64,000 nucleotides of DNA from Annulohypoxylon bovei var. microspora (lineage: Eukaryota > Ascomycota > Sordariomycetes > Xylariales > Hypoxylaceae): NCBI GenBank assembly GCA_022836615.1, contig MU405279.1:1-64000 (forward strand), written 5' to 3'. Made by a program: the position numbers and the translations under genes. The notes under the pieces were generated by a model. The model did no database searches. It worked only from the letters and a program-made list of their open reading frames with translations, and was not told where the DNA came from. This document shows, in pieces, positions 55,050-64,000 of the stretch. Each line of letters opens with the position of its first letter. Positions within the stretch are counted from its first letter, which is position 1.

Positions 55050-55898
55050 TTATTTTACGATACCCCTATCTTCCGAACTAATTATGGGCTCCGTAATATT
55101 CTCCGGATCGAACCGCGTCTTATAATAATACGCATCGCCCTCCGCAGTCCTCACCCTGCGAAACGGCTTCTTGAAGGACCTATCGACCGCCTCGCACAAG
55201 TGAATCGAATAATTATCATCGACCGTGACATCCGTCGCCGCATCCACATGCCCGCCCACAAAGCTTAGCACGGGCTCCAGCTGGGCGACCCACACCGGCC
55301 ACGCGCCGTGGTAGCCCCAGATCGGGACCTTCACGACGAACTCCAGCCTCCGCAGCCCCTGCAATAGCGCGCTCCAAGAATCCGCCTCGTGCGCGGCCGG
55401 GCGGAAGAACTGCCACTGCGTCTCGCCGGGCCGCGCGATGCAGTACGAGTAGTAGGCGGTGGACGCGCTGAGCGCGAGGTCCGTGACGCGGCGCAGGTTC
55501 GGCTCGCCGACGGCGAAGAACCGCAGGAAGCGCGCGGTGCTCTCGAGGTCGACGCGGAACGCGTTGCGCGCGTACAGCACGTCGAGCGCTTCCTCGCTGA
55601 CCCGCCGGCAGGCCCGGAGGATGCCGGTGCGCGGCCGCAGCCGCGCGTCGTAGTGCGCGCACCCGTAGCTCTGGCCACAGCAGTCCGGCGCGTTTTCCTT
55701 GGCGAGGCGCCGGAGGAGCCGCGGCGCGGTGGTGAACCACTTTCGGAAGCAGGCGATGGGCTCGGCTTGGAGGAAGAGGTGGGCGTAGATCTCATTGCGG
55801 AGTTCTAGGGGTAGGTCTAGAAATCTGAAGGCGCTGCTAGTGCTAGCACCGCTTGCTTGATGAGATGGCTGATCTTCCTGGGCTGACACTTCGGCCAT
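55050..55898 (-). CDS. Fungal F-box-like / LPLELRNEIY-type protein
   Basis: An intronless 282-codon frame from ATG at 55898. After a low-complexity N-terminus the motif FRFLDLPLELRNEIYAHLF appears at about residues 24-42. This motif opens a very large fungal family with an F-box-like start and a leucine-rich or beta-helical body. A further ILRACRRVSEEALDVLYARNAFRVD block, typical of the same family, supports the assignment. F-box proteins couple substrates to SCF ubiquitin ligases, but members of this family mostly lack functional data. The central part (about 55.3-55.75 kb) is GC-rich and generates spurious open frames on both strands. Confidence 0.82.
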   Translation of the reverse strand: MAEVSAQEDQPSHQASGASTSSAFRFLDLPLELRNEIYAHLFLQAEPIACFRKWFTTAPRLLRRLAKENAPDCCGQSYGCAHYDARLRPRTGILRACRRVSEEALDVLYARNAFRVDLESTARFLRFFAVGEPNLRRVTDLALSASTAYYSYCIARPGETQWQFFRPAAHEADSWSALLQGLRRLEFVVKVPIWGYHGAWPVWVAQLEPVLSFVGGHVDAATDVTVDDNYSIHLCEAVDRSFKKPFRRVRTAEGDAYYYKTRFDPENITEPIISSEDRGIVK

Positions 55899-56255
55899 TG
55901 CGTTGGTGAATAGGTTGGTACGTATGTTAGTCCCGATGCCTTTCAGATGTTGTTGATATATCGTGATAAGAATGTAAACCGACTATTAGTGAATGCTATA
56001 ACTCCTTTTGAATGAGCTTGATCAGTGACTCACTATCTAGATGTCACGTAGTATGTATCTATGTAAGTGGCGCAGTCCCTAAACTAAGCCTTTTTGCAAT
56101 TTAGTGCCTTGGCCTCGTTCTTCACTCGAAGACATAACCCATGTTGAACTGGGGAACAATCGTGAGCTTGATATGTGCCAAGTCTGCGTGGGTCAGGGAA
56201 GGCCGGCTTTGAATGAAGCTTGATATAACTACGCTATATCCATTATCTAGATTTA
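55899..56255. other. Intergenic spacer, nothing recognised
   Basis: Promoter region of the minus-strand LPLELRNEIY gene and 3' flank of the PGAP4-like gene. No specific element is visible. Confidence 0.5.
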
Positions 56256-57704
56256 TTAGTTAGTAAAATCATATCCAGGTATCGACCATTGCCTTATCAT
56301 CTGCTCTGTTGCCTCGTCTCCAAATAGATCCAATACATCCGTAACATGTTCTCTAGTTAACTTAGATGGTTTAAAATCTTCAAACGCCATACTCCAAACC
56401 CGTTTCGCCTCGTCGTTACTCGTGTCGATTGCGCTCACCCTGCCCGCATGTTGAGCGAGCATCGGATACGCGCTTATCCTCGCCAAGCCGTGGTCCCACG
56501 CGAACTGCTTCGGAAGCATGTCGCTTCTGCCCGGGGACTCATGCTTGGAGGCGACCTTCATATAGTGCGCCAGACCTCTCGCATGCTCCCGGTTGTACAC
56601 CAGCGCCTGGTTGCAGCAGCCAAACCATTCTTCGTGGACGCCCCGCGGGGCACCGATAAGAGCTGCCTTCCCGGATGCGTAGAAGAGCCATATGAAGAGC
56701 GGCACGGCGAGGCCGCAGATAACCAGCAACGTCCACCAGTCTAAATGTCGGGCTAAGTGCCGCGGCAGCTGTCTTCGCGCTAGAGCCAATACTAATAAGA
56801 GAGGAATAGCTACAGCAACCGATATGATGTGGACGTTGTTACTTCTAAACCCGGAGCCGCCCGACCACCCGAAGCTCCGTTCTTGGTTAAACAGACGTAA
56901 GTACAGCCATGTATTTGGCCCGCCCGGCTCAACCTTGCCACTTTGAGGATTGTGGCGCCTGGGCTCCTTCATCATGTCCTCGATGATCTGTAAGTTTTTG
57001 AGCGTCCTCGCGGCCCACCCCTCGGCAAGGAGAATATCGCCCTCGAAAAGTGCAATGTACGGCGCGTTAGTGGTCTTCACACACCGATCCAGGGCGTACG
57101 CATAATCATATACGGTTTTCCTCTCTAGCGCGTGCTTATTCTGACGGTCCTTAGCAAACCACATGAGTTCGCGAATCCTGCTATCTTTTTCCTGCGGGGA
57201 CAGCGTAGTGTTGTAGGTAAACACTTCGTCCGCGATGTCAGCGTTCGCGAACTTTGTATAGCTCTTGTGTTGCGTATCAGGGTTCGGTACATCGGCAAAG
57301 AACAGCTTCAAATGTGTGGCCTCTCTCTCGGCCCGCGACATGTTCGCTAGGAATGACCCTACGGCGCTGTCGATGTATTGCCGTCCCGCCATATCCCTTC
57401 CGACCGTGATGAAGACGGCGCAAATCTGAGGATCAGCGCCGGCCGTGCCTAAGCTCCATTGAGCCGAATTAGGGTTGGCTAAAGCCGCATCGAGGAACTC
57501 GTCGGCCTCGGCCTGGCGCGTGGCCGAGTAGAAACGGTCGAAGCCATGGTCTTCGGAGAAGAAGATGGAAAGAGGATCACGGTAGAAGTAGAGCGAGCCG
57601 TATATCGAGTATAGCGAGACGAGCGTCACGAGCAAGAGCAAGGCGCGGATGCCAGGCTGGCCGAGAGCATCGCTGGCGCTGCGAGGTTGGAATTTCAATT
57701 TCAT
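56256..57704 (-). CDS. PGAP4-like membrane glycosyltransferase (GPI side-chain type)
   Basis: An intronless 482-codon frame. An N-terminal membrane anchor (ALLLLVTLVSLYSIYGSLYF, about 20-40) is followed by a GT-A-like domain with ICAVFITVGRD, a KDRQNKHALERKTVYDYAYALDRC block, and FEGDILLAEGW, where EGD occupies the DxD-like position. Two further membrane segments (about 300-315 and 325-345) interrupt this domain. That is the peculiar architecture of animal PGAP4/TMEM246, which adds GalNAc to GPI anchors in the Golgi. After the second pair the domain resumes with EEWFGCCNQALVYNREHARGL. Fungal members are usually described as integral membrane proteins. Family assignment comes from the domain layout and motifs; the sugar transferred in fungi is unknown. 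Confidence 0.83.
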   Translation of the reverse strand: MKLKFQPRSASDALGQPGIRALLLLVTLVSLYSIYGSLYFYRDPLSIFFSEDHGFDRFYSATRQAEADEFLDAALANPNSAQWSLGTAGADPQICAVFITVGRDMAGRQYIDSAVGSFLANMSRAEREATHLKLFFADVPNPDTQHKSYTKFANADIADEVFTYNTTLSPQEKDSRIRELMWFAKDRQNKHALERKTVYDYAYALDRCVKTTNAPYIALFEGDILLAEGWAARTLKNLQIIEDMMKEPRRHNPQSGKVEPGGPNTWLYLRLFNQERSFGWSGGSGFRSNNVHIISVAVAIPLLLVLALARRQLPRHLARHLDWWTLLVICGLAVPLFIWLFYASGKAALIGAPRGVHEEWFGCCNQALVYNREHARGLAHYMKVASKHESPGRSDMLPKQFAWDHGLARISAYPMLAQHAGRVSAIDTSNDEAKRVWSMAFEDFKPSKLTREHVTDVLDLFGDEATEQMIRQWSIPGYDFTN

Positions 57705-58363
57705 TGAGCAAGCGACCTTGCGCGTTCGATCATTATCGTCTCGTCTGATGTTGATTTGGGGATGACCGCGAAACTTTCGGTACCGGTACGAAGTACCTAC
57801 CAGATAGAGTTGAGTGGTACAGGGGTGTGTTTATAATTAGAAAACGGGCACGGTCGCGGGATCCCCATTTATTTAGGCTACTTGGTCCGTAAATTGTAGG
57901 CGGGCTGGGCGGGGAAGGCGCTGATTGTTTTGACATCAGGGCAGGTACCCCACCAAATAGAATTGAATGGGAAGTAACTAAGCGAAGGCTATAGTAGATA
58001 TTACAAACGATAGGTAGTGGAGGCATTTGTCTGTAGCGTATGAGTGTAAGGTCTCACTTTGCTCTTCGTAATTTTGTATTCGAGTATCGCATCGCGGCAT
58101 GCTGCCTCAGCTTCATGCATCGCAGTCTCTCATGCGCGACGCGATCATATATGCACCTTTTTGTCTATCATACATTTCATCCATGCTGCCGCCGCCGCCT
58201 AACGCCTATTTTGCCCTAATCCAAGGCTGCCATTTCAGAGTGGTGTGATGAGACCGCCTGCCACAGTCTCTATGCTGTCGCCTTATGGTCGGTAATGTAC
58301 AGTATTATAAACATAGATATCGTGGCGTAATCGTCCAGTAGATGAGGAAAGATAGGTATTCGC
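57705..58363. other. Intergenic region, nothing recognised
   Basis: About 660 bp. A minus-strand open frame at 57733-58026 is not convincing. It should carry the promoter of the PGAP4-like gene and the 3' region of tim44. Confidence 0.5.
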
Positions 58364-60099
58364 TTATATGTAATCCCTTCCGCTCTTTTGCATCTCGATT
58401 AACCTCCAACCTCTTGTTTCCGGGTTGCTGACCTCTTCAGGAGTTCGTGTAATACCGATCGCGTAAGTGACAAGCTGAACTCTATCTTCCATACCGGCGG
58501 CAAGCTCGTTCGTCTTGGCGTTGCGGTATACGTGGACTTCCTGTGTCCGGCAGGTAATGATAAAGACCGGGATCTCGCCCGGCTCAAGCATGCGAGCTTT
58601 CAAAATGTCCACATGCCTTATATCTAAAATTCGACCATCTGATTTCAGCCCAGCTTGAAGGTATTGCTTGGTCAAAGCTTCGTATACCGAATACTGGGCG
58701 GCGGAGAGCCAGATCTTCAACGTTTCGGTATCGCCCTTGACATAAGCGTCAAGGACCTCGGGTAATATGTATTCTCTAAGCTCCTGCAAGAATGGCTCAA
58801 TCTGGAAATTAGGGTCCATAGACCTGAACTTCTTGATCACCATAGCTGTTTCGTTCTCGGCGAAGAATCCGGCAACTCGGTCAGTGATACTTCGTGCCGT
58901 CGAAATCAATGGGTTCTCCGATTCGTTGTAAACGTTCTTCATGTTAAAAACCCCCTGAACAAACTTGTTCTGATCTTTGAAGTCACGCCACGCCTCCTTC
59001 CAAGCAGCATCTTTATGGAGCGTGACATTTGTTCCAGCACTGTATGTTGTTAGATCTTACTTTGTAGTAAGGTAAATCTCGTTTGGACTTACTTTGGATC
59101 TTCAACCATTTCTTCCGCATTTTCGTGGATGGAACGGGCTTGCTTCTCGCGCAATTCTCTAGCTTTCCTCCGCTCCTCCTTTTCAACCCAGCCACCGTAC
59201 CTAGAGCTGCTCCCGTCATCGATGACGTCCTTAACATTCTTATATGCCTCGGTCTCTCTTATAGGTTTAGTTGCTTTATCAAGAATATCACCGGTCAGAT
59301 TGGCTCCCTTTCGAACACCCTTCATGACAGGGGTCTCCCATGTCCACGCCGCACCCTTTCCAACAGCGGTAGCCGAAGTTTTCAAAACTTTGCCCGCCGT
59401 CGACGAAACAGCGTCAGTAGTGTTTTCGTATGCTTGCCTCGCACGTCGGACGGATTCGCTCTCGGTAAACGAATGAGCCGAGTCAGCAAGCTGCTTAGTT
59501 GACTCGTTCCATTCCTTCGAAGCCTTGAACTCGGTCTGCATAGTCTCCATAAACACTTGCCATGGTGTCTTGTCGCCATGAGGTGGTGGTGGCGGTAGGT
59601 CTTCCTTCTTCTCCTCTTTCTGGCCCTCCTTGTCCTCTTTGCCTTCTGCACCCTCGGCACCCTCCTCCTCTGGTTTCTTAGCTTGCTCTTCCGATGCGGC
59701 CTTTGCTTCAGATTCCGTGCCTAAAGCAGCTTTTTCAGCGTCCTTTTTCAGATCCGCAGGCTTAGGCTTATGCTTAGGCTTAGGATCCGTCTTAGCGGAT
59801 TGCGCGGCTTGTTGCGACTGCTTCTGGTACCATGGCGACGTCTGGTGGAAGGCTCGGGATTGTAAAGTAGCTATAGTCTCGGGAATGAAAGGCGATCGAA
59901 GTGAAGAGTGTTGCGATAGGGGAAGTCGGGAAAAAGTTAGCGGCGCTACATTGCTGCTTGCCGGTCTGGAGATTTCGGCGGTGGTCGCTAATAACCGTCT
60001 ATAAGCGGGAGATCTGCCATAGGAATGGGAGGCGAGCGAAGGTGCTCTCAGGAAAGCGGGCGGAGGTGCGCTCCTCGTAATTTGTCTCAGGGAGGTCAT
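58364..60099 (-). CDS. tim44: TIM44, motor subunit of the mitochondrial TIM23 translocase
   Basis: Two exons (60099-59093 and 59039-58364) join across a 53-nt GTAAGT...CAG intron, giving 560 residues. TIM44 anchors mtHsp70 at the matrix side of the TIM23 channel and couples ATP hydrolysis to protein import. The N-terminus is rich in Arg, Ser and Ala without acidic residues, fitting a matrix targeting sequence. A highly charged Lys/Glu linker (about 100-165) precedes the TPWQVFMETMQTEFKASKEW block and helical region ending WVEKEERRKAREL. Exon 2 carries the conserved C-terminal membrane-binding domain: NPLISTARSITDRVAGFF, FLQELREYILPEVLDAYVKGD and RTQEVHVYRN. The tail ends in WRLIEMQKSGRDYI. 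The chain is somewhat longer than yeast Tim44 because of the linker. Confidence 0.95.
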
Positions 60100-60563
60100 T
60101 TCGCAGTATTAGAAGGGGGCCTTTAAAAGACCATAAACTTTGAAAACAGAAGAAAAAAAGAGGGCCGACAGAGGAATTTCTTTTGTAGCTGATCTGATGT
60201 AGGAAGGCGGGCGAAACCGGCAGTTAGAAAAATTACCAAGCTAAAGAACTATAAAGTATTTTGTATACTAAGTTCTAACCCAAAGAGGCGATAGCTTATG
60301 AATTCAGCCAATCATCGTACAGAAAAGAAGGTCACACCTAAAAGTCTAGATTTCGCCCGCTCCGAAATGCGATTGAAGTCTCCGTTCCCGATCAAAATTA
60401 ATTTTGAGCTTTATCAGCCGCAAGGCAAGACGGCTCGAGACTGACTACGTCTAAGTATTCGACAACTAAAATCGAATTGACTATTTCGCCACGCCACGCC
60501 ACGCTACACCTCTAGATCTCCGACATAGAACGAAGAACTCAATTCAACTTCAATGCAGCTACG
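60100..60563. promoter_or_regulatory. Putative bidirectional promoter of tim44 and uS11m
   Basis: The two mitochondrial genes are transcribed away from each other with 464 bp between start codons. The region contains a CGCCACGCCACGCCACGCTACACC-type short tandem repeat at 60487-60508 and a polypurine stretch near 60140-60160. Coordinate expression is a reasonable inference, not shown by the sequence. Confidence 0.5.
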
Positions 60564-61298
60564 ATGAGCCAACCATCAAGTCGCCTATTGGCGGCCACCC
60601 GCACTCACATATCCTCTTCTCAACCCACCCGCCAATGCATTCGCTCATTCTCTCAAACATGTCTGCGACGGGAAGAATCCAATTCATCCAATTCGCCCAA
60701 TACATCCAATACATTTCGAGCAAATACACTCCTCCAAGCCCTCAATAAACGCACTTCCCAGACGCCCCAACCGACGGGACCTCCACGGGCGGCATCTGGA
60801 ACTTACTCGTCGGCTCTTCAACGGATTCTAGCACAAGATGCCGTCGCGAAGGCGCGCAACCAGCCCACGAACGAACAGATCTTACAGGAGGAAGCCAACA
60901 AACAGGAAGACTGGGGACCGGCGACCGAGCCCTTCCACTTCCACATATACGCGCACAAGCACAACGCGCACATCACGGTGACGAAGCCCAACCGGAACGC
61001 CATCATCAACATGTCGGCTGGCAATATCGGCTTTAAAAAGGCGAAGCGCGGCTCGTACGATGCCGCCTATCAACTGACGTCGTATGTCATAGATAAGTTA
61101 CACCAAGGAAATTGGCACAATAATATAACGACTATGGAAGTCATACTGCGGGGCTTCGGGGCTGGACGGGAGGCCGCAACTAAGGTTCTCTTGGGTACTG
61201 AGGGTCGTATGTTGAGGAATAAGATCGTCATGGTATCAGATGCCACAAGACTTAAGTTCGGTGGTACGAGGAGTCGCAAACAAAGAAGATTGGGTTAG
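60564..61298 (+). CDS. Mitochondrial ribosomal protein uS11m
   Basis: An intronless 244-codon frame from ATG at 60564. The bacterial S11-like domain occupies about residues 120-244: FHFHIYAHKHNAHITVTKP, a SAGNIGFKKAKRGSYDAAYQL segment where bacterial S11 has a glycine-rich SAG..GFKG turn, and the RGFGAGREAATKVLLG block. The chain closes with the basic tail LKFGGTRSRKQRRLG typical of S11. The first 110 residues are rich in Ser, Thr, Arg and Asn, consistent with a mitochondrial presequence and a fungal extension. The protein belongs to the small subunit platform of the mitoribosome (yeast counterpart Mrps18). Confidence 0.93.
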   Translation: MSQPSSRLLAATRTHISSSQPTRQCIRSFSQTCLRREESNSSNSPNTSNTFRANTLLQALNKRTSQTPQPTGPPRAASGTYSSALQRILAQDAVAKARNQPTNEQILQEEANKQEDWGPATEPFHFHIYAHKHNAHITVTKPNRNAIINMSAGNIGFKKAKRGSYDAAYQLTSYVIDKLHQGNWHNNITTMEVILRGFGAGREAATKVLLGTEGRMLRNKIVMVSDATRLKFGGTRSRKQRRLG

Positions 61299-61589
61299 AA
61301 ATTTAAAAAAGAGAACTAGAAGTGGATATAGTCAACGAGACAGCCAGTGTATACTAGGTATCATACCACATTGCCATGTACATTCATGTACAAAGTCACA
61401 TCGTAGTTCAACACGCATTTAAAAGACGTAGAATCGACATAACATGCCTCTAAGCAATGATAGAGCGACCATTTGGTATCAATCAAAACAGACCCCTATA
61501 GAACGCCACCAAGCCAGGTTTCCGTCGTAATCAATGCCAACGCCTTGTAATGCACACGGTTAAATCAGGGCGCCCCGGAAAAGTCCCTT
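61299..61589. other. Convergent intergenic spacer
   Basis: Just under 300 bp between the uS11m and PPPDE gene 3' ends; nothing recognised. Confidence 0.5.
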
Positions 61590-62443
61590 CTAAGACATGC
61601 TGCCCCTGCCTACAGAGGGCGCTCTCTCCGCTGGTGGCAGAATCCGCCCGCTCGAATCTTTCGCCGGACCTTTCCCCTTGCCGTGTCTAACGTTTCGACG
61701 TGTTTCTTGACCTTCCCAACCCGAGTCCTCTCCCTCTTCGTCACTTTCCGTCATAGCAAGTCTCCTTGCATTACCCTGTCTTAGCATCCTCGTGCCTTCG
61801 TTATCATCTAATCCCTCATCATCGTGTAGCAGCTCGCCTTCGGCAGTTTCGAAATCCGGCGGCTCGACCCAGTCTCGGGGTACGACGCACGGGAGGGCAA
61901 CGCCGATGCTTGCGGCGCGGTTGAGCCAGCCGGGCCCGGGCCGGCCAGTGAGTTTCTGGCAAAGGTAGCTAGTGAAATGGTTGCAGTTCTTCGTGAGCAG
62001 GTTGTAGGCAGTGCCTTGGAACTCGTCAGAGGCATGGCGGATGATAGAATCGATTTCGGCCTGCGTCGCGAACGTAAAGCCGTGTAGAATCTCGGTCCTG
62101 AAAGTGCCGCCAGGAGGTTCCGTCTTCGGCCGCGTCCAATAAACGCCCGTCATGCCACGCTGGTCGTGTCCGCCATAAGCATATTCTTTCCCGTTTATAA
62201 CGACGCCCGAGTGTAATAAGGAGGCGCCGACGGTCCATAGCACCGAAGAGAGGCGGCCGGCCTATTTGTGGTTAGAGTTGAGTTAATAACCACTCTCGAA
62301 GACTACAGCTACTAAGACTAGGGCTGGTTGCTTACAGGTAAAAGATCGTAGACATTGATTACAATTTCTGTCCTTGATAACGACAATGTTGACCGATGGG
62401 ACTGCCTTGATGACCTACTAGACGACGATTTCTTAGAGGACAT
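61590..62443 (-). CDS. PPPDE/DeSI-type cysteine isopeptidase
   Basis: Two exons (62443-62336 and 62261-61590) join in phase 0 across a 74-nt GTAAGC...TAG intron to give 259 residues. The PPPDE fold is recognised by VINVYDLLP at the start, a catalytic His53 in SLLHSGVVINGKEYAYGG and a catalytic Cys129 in LLTKNCNHFTSYLC. Members remove SUMO or ubiquitin from target proteins. The domain ends near residue 155. The rest is acidic then basic low-complexity sequence (DDEGLDDNEG, SDEEGEDSGW, GKGKGPAKD) without recognised domains. The C-terminal tail may mediate localisation; this is inference. Without the first exon the domain would lose its first strand. Confidence 0.9.
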
Positions 62444-63370
62444 CTTCGACGCCAAATACAAGTGGCGATGCGTGGGAGAAACGGCCGAAGTATCAAGTTT
62501 CTAGTTATCCAACGCAGTGGGGAAGGATATAATCTTCTACTTTTCAGCAGGCTTGGTTGGTATAGCTTCCACGCAAAGTAATCAGCTAGGTAGAAAGAGA
62601 ATATTAGTATATAACAGAAGTTTGACGAGTCATGGTGAGTTGTCGATAGTAAATCATAGCAAGGCAGCTACGAAGACAATACATAACTCGAGAGAGGAGG
62701 ATCAATCAACTGAGGACGTCAGCCACAGCTAGCTGACGTATCAGCCAATGAATGACGAATCCGGTAGCTCGGTTGCGAAGAGGTTGAAAATCATTGGCCG
62801 ATGCTCCACTTTGAAAGAGGCTAACAAGGCAGACCTGAGACAATTGGTCCGTAGCTGACCAACCAGCTGCCAAGCAGTTGCGATCACCTGACAAAATCTT
62901 GATCGAGTCTCAACAAGTTGAACCTGCCAGACTAAAACTTCGGCGAAATAGGATATCCGGATTCCGGCGCAATTTCTAAATCCAATTTTAATTCAGAACT
63001 CCACCATAAAGAGCAAGCTTTTTTTCTCTCCCCAACTACCCCTCCAAAGAGGAGAGGAAAAGGACAGGACAGCTGTACCAACCCGCGCGATAAAAATCTT
63101 CACGAGGGCAGCAGTCGAGTGCCAACAATAATTTATACAGATGGTCATCGAGTATTAGACAGATATCTCAATATTTGTCTGACCCGATAAGGCTGTGGTC
63201 AACAGCCCAGAACCGTCGTCGTGTCTTCCTTTTCCTTCACCCTTCCATTCACTTCTTCATTCCGAACCTTTCGGCCTGTAGCAGCTAGCTCTGCTTTTCT
63301 CTCTCGCTGCGTGCCTAGTTGCACCGCAATCTTCATCTACACTCATACCTACGCCACACGACGAAAAGCA
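62444..63370. other. Divergent intergenic region between the PPPDE gene and ola1
   Basis: About 930 bp between divergent start codons. It is unremarkable except for an upstream open extension of the ola1 frame starting at GTG 63221, which I read as 5' untranslated leader. Confidence 0.55.
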
Positions 63371-64000
63371 ATGCCTCCCAAGAAACAAGTTGTCGAGGAG
63401 AAGATCCTCCTCGGTCGTCCGGGAAACAACTTGAAGAGTGGTATCGTTGGTCTAGCCAACGTCGGCAAGTCGACACTGTTCCAGGCTATCACAAAGTGTA
63501 GTCTCGGTAACCCTGCCGTAAGTCGGTGCTCTCTGGCCGTGGACTGCATTTCCAGCTAAACAGGCACGAGTAGAACTTCCCATATGCCACCATTGATCCG
63601 GAAGAATCCCGTGTCATTGTTCCAGACGAGCGCTACGACTGGTTGTGCAGCAAGTACAACCCCAAGTCGCGGGTGCCCGCCCACCTGACCATCTATGATA
63701 TTGCTGGTCTAACGAGAGGTGCCTCAACTGGTGCTGGTCTTGGCAACGCTTTCTTATCACACATCCGAGCTGTCGATGCCATCTTCCAAGTCGTCCGATG
63801 TTTCGATGATGCGGAGATCATCCATGTCGAGGGTGATGTCAACCCCGTCCGAGATTTAGATATCATCGCGGAGGAACTCCGACTGAAGGATATCGAATTC
63901 ACCGAGAAGGCTCTAGAGAACTCCAAGAAGAAGACCCGTTTAGGCGGACAGAGCTTGGAGTTGAAGAGGGCGAAAGAAGACGAGGCAACAATAGAGAAGG
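63371..64000 (+). CDS. ola1: OLA1/YchF-family ATPase, 5' part
   Basis: Exon 1 (63371-63517) and exon 2 (63574 to the window edge) join across a 56-nt GTAAGT...TAG intron in phase 0. OLA1 is an Obg-like P-loop protein that hydrolyses ATP and associates with ribosomes and stress regulation. The protein starts MPPKKQVVEEKILLGRPGNN. The P-loop GLANVGKST (residues 27-35) is followed by GNPANFPYATIDPEESRV across the junction. G3 is YDIAGLTRGA, and GAGLGNAFLSHIRAVDAIFQ is the family signature. The open frame extends upstream to a GTG at 63221, but the ATG at 63371 matches the family N-terminus. The gene is truncated by the window after about 191 residues; the rest (TGS domain) lies outside. Confidence 0.95.

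Noticed and set aside
55216..55808. Arg/Ala-rich frames on both strands within the LPLELRNEIY gene
   Set aside because: Shadows of the GC-rich part of the real gene.
63221..63370. N-terminal extension of OLA1 with a Ser-rich leader (possible mitochondrial form)
   Set aside because: It begins with GTG and there is no ATG in the extension; the family N-terminus MPPKK starts at 63371. It is more likely untranslated leader.
1..64000. CRISPR arrays, prophage or bacterial operons
   Set aside because: The window is eukaryotic with spliceosomal introns, and no regularly spaced direct repeats with unique spacers were seen.

Overview
The window comes from a filamentous ascomycete (Pezizomycotina, most likely a Sordariomycete). 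Protein-coding genes have short GT-AG introns of about 50-80 nt with CTAAC-like branch sites. The first 18.4 kb is an extremely AT-rich block that carries the two-strand C-to-T / G-to-A signature of repeat-induced point mutation (RIP). The gene set is typical of such fungi: a PTH11-like receptor, a DUF1996 protein, a dynamin-like GTPase, small secreted proteins, TIM44, BCS1 and OLA1.

Region 1 (1-18.4 kb) contains no functional genes. It is a graveyard of three abutting LTR retrotransposons. Element 1 (132-6721) is a Ty3/Gypsy chromovirus with 252-bp LTRs. Element 2 (6726-13059) is a second chromovirus with 219-bp LTRs and starts only 4 bp after element 1. A Ty1/Copia relic fills roughly 15.0-18.1 kb. 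Domain relics can still be read in order in all three. The 3' LTR of element 1 has largely escaped RIP.

Region 2 (18.4-21.2 kb) is a transition zone with a Pol III B-box-like site, a strong GC-rich hairpin, a degenerate C-rich minisatellite and a 41-residue C-terminal remnant resembling a LaeA-type methyltransferase.

Region 3 (21.2-52 kb) is gene-sparse and accessory in flavour: two small secreted proteins, a secreted DUF1996 protein, a BCS1-type AAA ATPase, a lipocalin-like protein, a six-exon PTH11-like receptor, a phosphoinositide phospholipase C, an SDR oxidoreductase next to a decayed epoxide hydrolase, a small Gly-rich repeat protein, a CE1 esterase, a dynamin-like GTPase with a Ser/Pro-rich tail, a SAM methyltransferase and an intact epoxide-hydrolase-like alpha/beta hydrolase. 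Intergenic DNA here carries repeated palindromes related to ACCTACCTAGGTAGGT and a short telomere-like CCCTAA run.

Region 4 (52-64 kb) is denser and more housekeeping: a 677-residue protein made of 28 tandem Cys3His zinc-binding-like units, a fungal LPLELRNEIY-type protein, a PGAP4-like membrane glycosyltransferase, TIM44 and mitochondrial uS11m transcribed divergently, a PPPDE/DeSI peptidase and the 5' part of OLA1, which runs off the right edge.

The best candidate for something undescribed is the 28-unit Cys/His array at 52270-54303. The un-RIPed LTR island and the dispersed palindrome are the most interesting non-coding signals.
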